Below are positions 19,073-29,713 of a stretch of DNA of 64,000 nt, one piece after another. The DNA comes from Endothia cerciana (taxonomy: Eukaryota > Ascomycota > Sordariomycetes > Diaporthales > Cryphonectriaceae). The stretch is from positions 1 to 64,000 of the forward strand of contig JALRMH010000079.1 of NCBI GenBank assembly GCA_026119935.1, written 5' to 3'. The notes below the pieces were generated by a model. The model did not search any database and was not told the DNA's origin. It was given only the letters and a program-made list of their open reading frames with translations. The number at the start of each line of letters is the position of its first letter. Within the stretch, counting starts at the first letter, position 1. A program made the translations under genes and the position numbers.

Positions 19073-20520
19073 CACCCAGCTCAATCGCGTCACTTCACTC
19101 GTAGTCCTCATCAACGCTGGCATCGCAGGTATTGGAACCATCAGGTCTCCCGCACTCCCATCGGCCATGCTCGCCTTACCCTGATCCACTCCGTCACTCA
19201 CGTCCGCATCCGCTGGCATCTGCGTCACATCCCATGGCGGCCCACCAGGGCTCGACCCAGGGAACAGGATGCCCGTCTGAGAGTGGGCTGCCACGCTGGA
19301 GGCTGCCCCGGACCTCTTGGACGTGCCCGAGTCGTTCCGTGCACTACTCGAAGATCTCGGTGATATGTGGGCAGAGTCGACCCCCGCGTAACGGTGGAGC
19401 TCATCGCCCGGGCCCGGCGAGCGGGCCTTGACGATCTTGAGGATGAGCTCGGCCATATTCATCTCGATGTTGAGCTTGATGAGGTACATGGGGGGGTGGA
19501 ACTGGACGTAGCTGTAGCTGGTCAGCCAATCATCAACGATAAGGGTGGGATGCTGGGGATTGGACGAGGTCCTGTCCTTTCGTACAGGAAGGTAGATTGG
19601 TTGGGTATAGACATGATGCCGATGAGGACAACCTGTCTCGGTGTTAGCCGGGGATGTCCGTTGATAGAGGGGCTAGAGGTTGTTGCTCACATCAAGTGAT
19701 ATCGAGATGAAAATCATGCCGATATTGTAGCGGTACAGATACCGGTACTTGGTCAACCCACAGGTGATCAGCTCCTTTCTAACCAGGTAGATGAAGTACA
19801 GGTTGAGACCCAGATCCAGAACAGCGAAGACACCCTTCTCAATGCGGTCCCAGATATCGTTGAGGTGTTCCCAGCTTGAGTTGATCTGTAGGCGAGCGGG
19901 TATCCAGATGATGAAGACGCTCACGTTGATGGCCCCGATCAACAGCGTCGCTGCCCACTTCAGTCTCCCCACCCGCCTCTGGTCGTACATGATCAGAGCT
20001 ATCCGATTAATGATGATATGCATGATGCATTGTATCTGGCTCGGAGTCAGTTGTCGATCGAGTTTTGTCCCCGGAATTTGGCGCGGACGGACCTGTACGA
20101 CCCAAAGACATACTGCCGTAGGGAGAGTCGCATAATTATAAGCATGGGATTCCATGACCAAAGGTCTGGCAAGGAGACATACGCATGCTAAAGAACAACC
20201 CGAATCTATCGTGACAAGGTCAGCAATGGTCACCGAGAGCTTCGGAAGACGGCAAGGCCGAGGAGAGACGAGCGCACGAACCCTGGAGGTATCACGCCGT
20301 CGATGAACAAGAAGCAGACGATCGAAATGACCACGCTGGACAGCCACTCTGCTGTGATCATCACGGTGTAGGGATACGTGAGGATGTTCTTGGCTCGGTG
20401 ATATGTTCTGAATGTCTGGTGGACAATTTTCGCACCCGTGAAGGCAGCACATGCTGCCGAGAATCCAAACATGAATGTGACCAGCGTATAAGAGAGGTGG
20501 GATGGAGCAGCGTCGCGCAT
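19022..20520 (-). CDS. Fungal multi-pass integral membrane protein, multi-exon
   Basis: Start ATG at 20520 (MRDAAPSHLSYTLVTFMFGF). Supported exons: first exon from 20520 to about 20250-20230, a 20-nt exon 20112-20093 (coding VCLWVVQ), 20035-19691, 19632-19586 and 19517-19022. Hydrophobic segments include LVTFMFGFSAACAAFTGA, TYPYTVMITAEWLSSVVISI, VFIIWIPARL, VFAVLDLGLNLYFIYLV and YNIGMIFISISLD. The blocks IMHIIINRIALIMYDQR, PARLQI...IWDRIEKG and YVQFHPPMYLIKLNIEMNMA are typical of a widespread but uncharacterised family of fungal seven-helix-like membrane proteins. The C-terminal 130 residues are Ser/Pro-rich and probably cytosolic. No donor of the right phase was found between the first and the 20-nt exon, so that junction is unresolved. 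Confidence 0.75.
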
Positions 20521-21735
20521 ATTGCTTAGGCCACCTCAGGTGGGCAGGACCGGCTCTTCTGAGAAGACAGGGGCGAGGAGCATCACTTCTGTACCCTCTC
20601 GGAATCAGGGTCTCATTGCTTCACAAGAGACGGCGTACGCTCGCGGACAGAGAGTGCGATGCCTGGGAGGAACAGCGAGGAAAGAGTCAACAGTTGAGCG
20701 AAACCAACACGACATAATTCTACCCTGACGGAACTCTTTCATGTCTTCCAGAGATTAGCTCAGGGAGGCGCCCTGGCGGCGAGCCTTGACTTGGATATCC
20801 CCCCAGGTGCTGGAGGCAAGCAGCATCCTCTGATGGCGTCTAACTAAGCAAGGGAGTTCAACTACTAGACATGACGGAGGGGCAGAGATCTGGCCCTGTG
20901 GGCGATGAGACATGGACTTGCAAATCATGGGTGTGGCGGCAGGAAGCTAGGAGGACCCAAACCTTACGAAGTGAAGTAGCGCTAGAGACTAACGCAATAG
21001 CTCCAGGGTGTCGACCTCCAATACACCTCGGGGGGCTTCCCGCTGGGCGGGCGGAGAATGAGCACTTGACTCAAACACAAGAAGAAGTACGTATGCCGTT
21101 GCTCGACGGGCCAATTGGAGCTTTTTTTTCTTCTTTCCAGAGCTGACGTTGAACCGAAATGTTGCTCATCCTCGAGTCCGTTCTGGCTGTGACCCCGCCG
21201 GGAGACACGGGAATTGAGAATTCAGCCCAGCCAACCTTGGATCACAGCTTCGGTCGAGTTCCCGAGTGCTGAGAACTCCCCTCGGGGCGAGAGACTGCCT
21301 GGGGGCAACACCAGAAGATTTCGAACACCTGAAGCACGTCACATTATGTTCTGCCTGGGCGTGAGAGGCATGTTGGCTGGAGGTCTCGAGCTTTATATCC
21401 AATGATGACGTCGTGTGCGGTGTCAAGGATGTACCAGGCGCACCTTGGGGAGGGTCTCCTTGGAGATCCTGCCTAGGCTCACGTAGGCCAATAATAGCCC
21501 TACCGACATGCTAGTCTTTGGCACGCGGGCCTCGTTCGCATGCATATAATGTTCCCAGATGATGTTTTCTGAGCAACGGGGTATCGATGATTGAGCACTC
21601 TGTAGCACTCTGTAGCAGTACGGTCCGAAAGTAAAGGGGACAGGAAAAGATGCGACCTCCTCTCGATGCGCCTTCTCCAGTATTCCAAAATGAGCGACCA
21701 CCTCGGAGATAGGCGGCTTCCAATAGGGCTACGCT
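20521..21735. other. Intergenic, no gene seen
   Basis: Upstream of the membrane protein gene and downstream of the WBP2-like gene. Short frames on both strands show no domain. It probably holds the membrane protein promoter. Confidence 0.5.
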
Positions 21736-22953
21736 TCATTGAGCCCTCTCAGCATCCTGCCGTTCCCGCTCATCGAACTGTTGTTCCACAGCTTGAGCCT
21801 GGGCCTCATCGTACCCAGGAGGTGGCTCGGCCGGCGTTGGCTGCGGCTGCTGACTCGGGGCCTCCGCAGGCGCCTCTGTCGATGGCACCAATATTGGGCG
21901 TGCGGGCACAGCCCTAGCTCCCGCCGGAGAGTAGGGAGGCAAGTCGTCGTCATGGACGGTGATCTGCGCTCCCGTTTCCCTGCCAACGTCTCGGGCATGA
22001 CTGAGCCGCTCGTATATCAGACAGTACTTGTTGTGGTACGCATCGATGCCGCCATGGTTGAAGATCATGGTGAGTTCGATCCGGGGGATGCCACCCGGTA
22101 TTCCCCCACCCGGCCTAGGCTTAGCCTCTGCCTTCCATCGCCAGGCCCCGAAGCCTAGCCAACCGCCTCCGCGTGGCTGCGGGTCATACGTGTCTAGTAT
22201 GAAGGCAGAGAAAGACTGAAATGTCGCCGTCGGCCGTGCGGCCAGGTAGATAATCTGAAGAGATTAGAAGACCGATCGAGGAGGAAACTTGGAGATCAAC
22301 CCATGCTTGTTTGTATCTTTCCAGGGGGCAGGGGGGACTAGAGACAAGGGGGAGGGGGGGGGGAGGGGAGAGAGAAGGACAGGTGGATGGCTAACCCTCT
22401 TGTTTGTAACATAGGCAACTCCGTCATCGCATTTAATCGAGAAGTTCGAGCTGTCTGACCGTAGACCCTGTGGAACACGCAGCTCAAGGCTCACATGGTC
22501 TGGTGTCCTGAGGACTATGCTCTCGTCATCCAGCGGCTCGATCTCGCCGTTCTGCTTGAGCATCACCCAGCTGTAGCCTTGGTCAGCCTGCTTCTCGGAA
22601 CACGGGTCCTCGAGTTCTAAATCAGGAACAGCCGCGCCTTCGCAAGGTGCGTTTGCTGCAATGATGGCCTGGTGCAGCTGAGGTCCGAGGTGTATGTCCA
22701 TGGGGAGGGCGAAGGAATGAAAGGAGGCAAGGCTGTATGCACTTTGGGGGGGGGGGGGGCTGAGACCAAGACGGGGAGCCAGGTCTTTTGGACGGTGGAG
22801 CAAGGAAGCAGAGCTCGGAGACTGAGAGGTAGGAGTCGGCATATGCAGGGAAACGGGGAAGGAAGCACAGAGGTAGATGGGGGAGGAGAGGTGGAAGAGA
22901 GCAGAGGAGAAGGAGGGGGGACATGGAGGATGGTAGACTCACTTTATCGACAT
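21736..22953 (-). CDS. WBP2-like GRAM-domain protein with PPxY motif, 3 exons
   Basis: Exons: 22953-22943 (only 11 nt, ATGTCGATAAA), 22570-22396 and 22254-21736, giving 234 residues. The first exon joins in frame to give MSINWVMLKQNGE, the characteristic start of WW-domain-binding protein 2 relatives. The GRAM/PH-like part follows (DGVAYVTNKR-IIYLAARPTATF, SFSAFILDTYDPQ, GGGIPGGIPRIELTMIFNHGG). The Pro/Gln-rich tail has DLPPYSP and PPPGYDEA, the second a PPxY ligand for WW domains such as those of Rsp5-type ubiquitin ligases. In animals WBP2 is a cytosolic/nuclear adaptor; the fungal role is unknown. Introns carry runs of 14 G (22746-22759) and 10 G (22364-22373). A start at an internal ATG of exon 2's upstream region would lose the conserved N-terminus, so the tiny exon is preferred. 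Confidence 0.88.
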
Positions 22954-25900
22954 CTCGAGGGCGGAGGAGGAGGATGTATACAGTGTCGCAGATGCGGCGT
23001 CGAGGGTGCGTGGGCTGCGTGGGCTACCGCGTGCAAGGCGGTGCTGCTGTCCAGGCCTGCGCGCGAGGGCACAAGAATGCAATGCGTGAGAGCGGCCGAG
23101 ATGCGAGCAGAGACTGGACGCGCTGGGCGGGTTTGAGGAGCGCAACCCCCAGTCAAGAGGACCCGCTGCAGGTGTTCCAGTCCGCGAGGGAAGCACCGGG
23201 GCCGAGGGACTGTCAGGGAAGAAACCCCAGGCGTGCGACAGGAAGTCCCTGGATGCCGACAGTGATGTATGTGGTGTCGGCGGTGTTGGGTGGCTCCTGG
23301 GTATGCTCCGCAGCGGCCTTGAGGCGATGGGGCGCTGAGTAGATAGGACAAGGTTTGAGGGTATACGGAGAGAGGGTGGCGAGTGTAACAGCAGGATGCA
23401 AGTCGACCGCAGCAGTGATGCCACTGCGCGCGGGGCTCTTGTTGGCAGTGGTGGTTTGCGAGGGGCCGGGCGCGGGTGGGCTATGCCTCTCGCCGTCGCG
23501 GGTCTGTGAGGGTGAGTGTGAGGGTGGGCGTGGGCGTCGTGACGGTCTAGTGTAGATTACGTGATGACGAATGGATGAATGAATGGGTTGAAAAGGCTTG
23601 GCTCGCCTCGTGGAGAGGAGACGGCGGAGAACCGGAACGCTGGGCACTGACAGTTCGGCCCGGCTGATCAGTGGGGCGGCCACCTGGCTGCGGCCCGACC
23701 ACTGGCCATCGCCGCATGTCCCCATGTGCCGTACTGTGTACAATGCACCGCAGCTGTCCCACCGCGGCTCTACGTCCTCAACGACAAACTCGACAACACA
23801 AGGCACCTCCTTCCAACCCCCCCCCCCCTCCGGTGACCCCACAGATCTCGACAGGGCGAGCGGCTGCTATACGATCGGGCTCGAACAGCCCTCACAGAGC
23901 TCCTGTACCACCGCTCCTCGCCCCGCCCACCTGCAGTCATCTGAAGCCCAGCCAGTAATACTTACCCTTTGGTCGACCTGCCGGCTCACGCTTGGTCAGA
24001 TATCCACGGCCGCAGACTACCTATTACTGGGGTGGGCAGACCGAGTCCATGTCTCCGGTAATGGATGGCTTTCTGGTACTCGTCTTTGCGTGGGACAATG
24101 ACCGCGATCATGCCTTGCAAGGTCGGATTTGGGCGCCCCGGGGGGGGGGGGGGGGTTGAGCTCTCGAGGCTTGGACGGGCGGTTCATAACTCGGGGCGGT
24201 GCGAGGCAGACAAGGTTTCTGATGCCCGTGGTACCGCCTCGTTGGGACAATGACACCTGTGGTCTGGTCATTGGCCCAAGGTTGTAACCCTCTTGGTACC
24301 AGGCAGTCTGAAGTAACCATGGGTGTGGGAGTGCTCAATAGAACTAGCCAAGGCGCTGCCTGCGTATAGCGTCATGCTCCCGGTCGCCGCATGTTCTCCC
24401 ATTCGATACGGCTACCGCTACAGCCGCTTCTACTCCCGCATATTGACTACTCGGTCTCGGTCGTCGACGAGACGGATTCTGAGGCGGTGACCCCAGAACC
24501 CTCAGCAACGGGAGCGGTTAGCACGCTTCCACTTGCTCGCCTCAGTCCTGAGAATGCCTCAGTCCTCATCTAACTGCTCATGTGACCCGCACTCCTCCTC
24601 GTACCTGACGATTTATTGGCCCTGCATCATGCAGGCCACGTGTAGGTAAGTGCGTCCCATCGCATCGACCTGTAGGACTCCGTCGGGGCCCTTTGTTACC
24701 TCTGCCGACACAAAGCCTCATGAGCAGTGAGGATGGGGTTCGGAACACATACTGGCTCGAGGCACGTACTGAGAGGCTCTGTAGGTCTAGAGCCATGCTC
24801 ACCGCCGGACTTTCTCTATCTCGTCATTCAGTGACCACCCAGATACCCCACAAGCACCAGAATTCAGACCACCTTATCTACTGCAGTGTGGCAAGCTCTG
24901 CGCCCGTAGATACGATGCCGGTCAGAAAAGGCATTGATCACTGTTTTCACGGCTGTTGTGTGGTCGGGCTCATATGCCAGGCAAGGAGAATGCTGCCACG
25001 GAATATTTAGTTCGGCTTGAGCGTGATGGGGCCATCGGTGTAGAGTTTCTGCTGTACAGTGGGCTCGAGCCGATCTGGAGATGGTCAGGCTGGCAATCAG
25101 GGCAAAAGCAAGAAGAAGGGGGGGGGGGGTATAAGTGCCTTGGTCCCTTACATGGCAGGCTTTCGGCCAATTATGATGACTCAGAAGATAAGATCAGGAG
25201 CCATCGAGTTGACGCCACTCTGACATTTCAGCGAGCCAGGGCATGGGGCGACTGCCACTTGAGTCGCCCAGAAGGCCGGACCTGGACTCAGTTTTACAAT
25301 ACGATAGAGTTACCAGGGATGTCTGTTGTGTCCGGTCTTCTACTTGTTGCTCTAGTCGACGCGGAGGACGCCGTCGACTGTTGGCAGTGTTTCTCACCGC
25401 CTGAAATATGCGAAGGTCGCGAATCAGGACGAACTACCGGTAAGTGGCTACAGACTATGACAGAGGGAGCAAGAGGATGATTCCGAGCAAGTCCTGCAGC
25501 AATGCCCCAGGCGACATGCGGATTGTTCACAGGGCTCAATCTAGGCCGCGACTCACCGTGGTGGATCACAGATCCCCATGTTGCCAGCGCATCGACAATG
25601 AAGGAGGAGACGATCGGACCTCCACACAACTCCCTGCCCGTCAAATGATGTGTGAGACGACACATCACCTGCACAGTCAAATTGGTACTGGATACTGTTG
25701 AGAAGCGACAGGGGCCATCTTCGACAAGTGGGATCCAGTAGAATAAGCGGAGGGTGTACTAAATACTTGATAAACAGAGTATCGCTGAAGCCTTTCGAGG
25801 TCATGGTACTTGACGCGAGTCCCTCGGATGGCACCACTTGGTGGGCTCGGGAGAGCATTATTTGAACAACTGGGCACGGGATGTTGATGTTTTGCCCAGA

Positions 25901-27507
25901 AATGTTCTTGCCAGCCAGTTACAATTCCGTCTCTACCATGATAGGAACTCACAAATACTCTCCGAAATCATTGCCCCATTACGCTATGACTAGGGCAGAT
26001 GTGAGTTAATCAAATACCAAACAACATTGCCGCAAGTCAGAGACAGCTGAGTCGGATGGATATGACCAGCCGACCGCCTTCACATTACTGATCAGCTCAC
26101 CATGGCCATCGTGTTTCACAGGCAGCTGATAGACATGATCCAGGCCATCAGCCTTGACGGCCAGCCAAAAATGTTCGAGGCACCAGATCGAGGCAGGCCC
26201 AGGCTCTCGGGAAATTTCCTCATGGTGTTGGTACTATCTGACCAATAAATCGGTTTTCATCGATGAACTTCTGCCAACACTCACCATACAGAACGGCGAT
26301 CGATGATAGGTTGAGGCAACAGTGTTCCCGTCAAATTGCAACTATATGTCGGATGGGCCGAATTGTTCTCTGACCACATCGCACTCTCTGTATGACAAAC
26401 CACTGTAAAGTTCGTCATCGCTGGCCTTCTCAGGCCTCAATTCCGCTTCTGTAGTGGGCTACAAAAGCTGCCTTGATCCTTCATTGCATAGCCCTGGCCC
26501 CACGGGATTCCAAAACACGAGCCAATGAGTTGGCGGCCTGTCAATTACATAACTAATTATGCAACGGTGCTATTCCTAAAACCTTTTATTCGTATGGTAT
26601 CATCCCCGTGCGCCTCCATTGGCCGTGGAAATCAGGCCCGCCGCGCGAGGCTCGCAGTCCAAGTCACACCCCCCCAGTCAGACAACAACAGCTGAAGACT
26701 GTGCTAAGTCCGTCCGGGAACCATCTCAACGTTCCAAGGTTCCTCGCTAGGTACCGAGACCTCCCGAGAATTGGCATGTTGGGCATGAATTATGCATATG
26801 CGCTGATGAAGCTAACACAACACCCAGAGGACATCGAGTTCACCACGAGATAATTTCCCCTGCGCTAAATGTCAGCAACTTGTGCTCAGGAGCCAGGCAT
26901 CCACCGAGCCATCGCCTACGCCCGTGCGGATGTCGCCTCGTGTGCTAGATGATGAATTCTAGAGCACCCGTGTCTTTCTGTTATTCCTACAAAGATGCCC
27001 GGAGAAGGTCGAGAGGTAGACCTCGGGAACTCAGGGTCTGGGCTGAGTCTACTAATATTACTCTAGGCCCTGTCCGATATCGCCTGATTGTGGGTATTTG
27101 AACCACTGGCGCTGCCTCGCAACACCCACAGTGCGACCTCGTACCCAAGCCTTCCTTTTCCTCCTCGCATATTCTCTCCCGCGTCATCACTGTATTGTTC
27201 CTGATGTGCCAAGTATGCCCCCAACGCAAATAGTAGCTCGAGGTCACTGAAAGCTTAGGAAAGCATGTTTGCGAAACCTAGCCGTGAGCGCGACCACTTA
27301 CAATCGCCACAATAGCCTTTTGTCTTCCGGGAAACGATCTTCTCCGTGGGTCGAAATGGCACCACATAGGCAGATGGCCCTCCCCACTTCGATAGTTTCG
27401 TAATGAGTGATAGTCAGTTTGGAGCGAAGGCCTGATTATGAGGTCTATCTGTACAAGCGTCTCAGGATATATACAGGCATAAAATGCAGGGCATAATGAC
27501 GCGAGTA
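22954..27507. other. 4.5-kb intergenic stretch without a supported gene
   Basis: Many short frames occur on both strands but none can be joined into a recognisable protein. Homopolymer runs include 12 C at 23817-23828, 16 G at 24140-24155 and 12 G at 25118-25129. The part from 25,290 to 26,350 has minus-strand fragments that read like protein (for example GGPIVSSFIVDALATWGSVI, and FWLAVKADGLDHVYQLPV) in frames that do not connect. It may hold a decayed gene, but I cannot name one. Confidence 0.4.
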
Positions 27508-29713
27508 TCACTTCCTCCTCTTGCTATTCTCACCCCCGGGGATCTTGACCGGATGAGCCTCAGTATTAAAGATGAACTCGTTGGTCTGGTCCGCTTTGAC
27601 CTGGTATGCAGCGTCCTTTGGATAAATCACTGTCAGTCTGGTTCCCCCCCCCCATTCGGCGTAATCGGTACTTGCCCGCCCTTTGTTGGCTCGGCTCGCT
27701 TCTTAGGGGTCAAGAAGAAGCACAACTTACCTCGGCATGGATCAAATAGCTATACTTCAAGACCTCCGCAAACCAGAAGCTCTCCTGGAAATTCTGGAAG
27801 CCACCGCCGCCCACCTCATTTACGTCATTGATGCTCGAGTAACCACTTCCAACCCTGCAGGTCTCGTTGATAGCCAGGTACGCCTCCCACGCCCACTCCT
27901 GATACTTGGGGTCACCGGTCGCACGATAAGCATAGTAGTAGCTCTCAACGACCTCGGGCCGCGTTATGTACTGCGCATTAGTGATGTAGTAGCCGGCCCG
28001 CTCGTAGAACGACTCGTCACCCGCTGGAACGGTCGCGTCGGCGGGTGAGTATTCGCCCAGCCACATGAACGTCTCGGGACCAATGCCGGTGGCGGTTTGG
28101 TAGTAGGTATCACGGCACCCAGCTACGAGCTCCAGGCCGAAGTCGATGTAGTTGGGTTCATCGAGGGTCAGACCGCCCAGGATGAAGTTTCCCCCGTCGA
28201 AGCAGGCAACTGGGAGGGGAAGAGTCCGTCAGCCTCGTCTGTGTTCCGTATTCTGTTGTGCGAGCGCGTGGGTATGCTCATGCTTGCTCCCGGGAGGCGG
28301 TGCCCGGAGACCCAACAGATCAAGCTGTACAAAGAAGGCCGGGAACGTGTTTGTCTCCCGTTCCGCAGGGGCGTGGCCGCTCAGCGGCTCGACTGCACTT
28401 GCAGCTCCAGGGACTGTGAAACCCACCCTTGCTCGCTTCCTGATTTCGGAGCAGATCACGGAAGAGGAAGTTTGACGAGTGGGTGGTGTGATGGGCGACC
28501 TTTCAAGCGAACACGAGTTAACTTACGGTGTTCAGAATAGTAATCAATGCCAGATATGGAAGAATTGTAGTAATAGGCCAAAAATGTCAGATCCGGTCTG
28601 CTCGTCGGGTGACTGGCCAGGTACTTGATGCTGCTGTCCACCGCCAGCACCCATCGGTCCTTGTACGTCGCGAACCGCACCGGGTCGTAAAGGTACATCT
28701 TGATCAGATATTCGTAAAAGCTATCCGTGCCTCCCGTCCACCCGCCTTGGCTGTCGACGAAACTGCCATTAGCGATCGAAACGTCGGAGCCCAGCAGGCC
28801 AGGGAAAGGCTCGCCCAATTCCGGGTTCTGTGGGTTGATGAGATACGATTCGCCCTTCTTTGCGAGGTCGCCATATGTGGGGTCTCCAGTCAGGTCGGAC
28901 AGGCGCGTCCATTCGAGTACAAGCGAGCCGATGGTCGCAAGGCCGTTGGTCGTGGAGTTGGCCCTCCGGGCTGGTGCGAGGTAGATGCTGTTGTCCGGGA
29001 TACCGGTCGCCGTATCGAAGGCGAACTTCAGGTTGTCGCCCAGGCTCTTGGCCTGGGTGAGGATGGTATCGGCTTTGGAAGTCAGGTTGCCGTATTGTGA
29101 TGCAAGTGGTCCTGTGAGGAGATCGTAGGCTGCAGGGTCCAGGTCATGTCGGTCAACAACGTGATGTCTGACAGGAGGCGACCCAATGTCTGGGTCCCAG
29201 GATAGGAGGAGTCCTTACCAGCAAGCAGGCCACCAAGGTAGCGTATGGTGGTCTCAAAAAGCGACACCACCGTGTCGTTGTAACTGACGCTGAAGTCGAT
29301 CTCCGGCACATAATCTAGGATCTGAGAGACAACCTCTGTGTTGCCCATGATCAGCGCCGTGCTGAAGGCATCGATGGCACTCGCGCCCCATCCATTTCTG
29401 CCCTCCCGTCAGCCGGTAATCCTCCATCCGCCGCATAATTCAGGTGTACTGACCGGTCGTTCTCGAAGCTGTTGGTGACGGGCAGCAATGAGTCGCCGGG
29501 GAAAGCATATTTGTAGTACCCGTCCCAGCTGATCTGAAATGTCTGCTTCACAGCGTCTGCTCGGGTCTGATTGTATGTATAGTTCGATGGCGGCCCGGAG
29601 TATCTCTTTGTTGGTCCTTCGTATGAAATGTCTCGCACGTAGGGCACCTGAGGGACAGCTACCACTTGGGAAGCCGTCAACAAGACTGTAAGCACCTTTG
29701 GCAACGAACGCAT
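27508..29713 (-). CDS. Secreted GH47 alpha-1,2-mannosidase, 5 exons
   Basis: Class I alpha-mannosidase removing alpha-1,2-linked mannose from N-glycans. Exons: 29713-29454, 29397-29219, 29129-28527, 28209-27731 and 27615-27508; phases agree and give 542 residues, normal for the family. Residues 1-20 (MRSLPKVLTVLLTASQVVAV) form a cleavable signal peptide, as in secreted fungal enzymes and unlike the membrane-anchored ER type. Family blocks in order: FPGDSLLPVTNSFENDRNGW, SVFETTIRYLGGLLAAYDLL with a splice in the middle, GGTDSFYEYLIKMYLYDP, HLACFDGGNFILGG, SYYYAYRATGDPKYQEWAWE, and the C-terminal FIFNTEAHP. The last block contains the Ca2+-binding Thr-Glu region typical of the family. Several N-glycosylation sequons are present (NYT, NQT, NDT, NLT, NSS). 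Intron 4 holds a 10-C run (27644-27653). Confidence 0.93.

Noticed and set aside
23213..24101. Overlapping 170-210 codon frames on both strands
   Set aside because: Both strands are open because of GC-rich, simple sequence; composition is Pro/Ser/Arg-rich with no motif and no splice support.
27080..27140. tRNA-like B-box text on the minus strand (GGTTCAAATACCC)
   Set aside because: No A box or cloverleaf could be found at the right distance; the visible pairing is a single hairpin.
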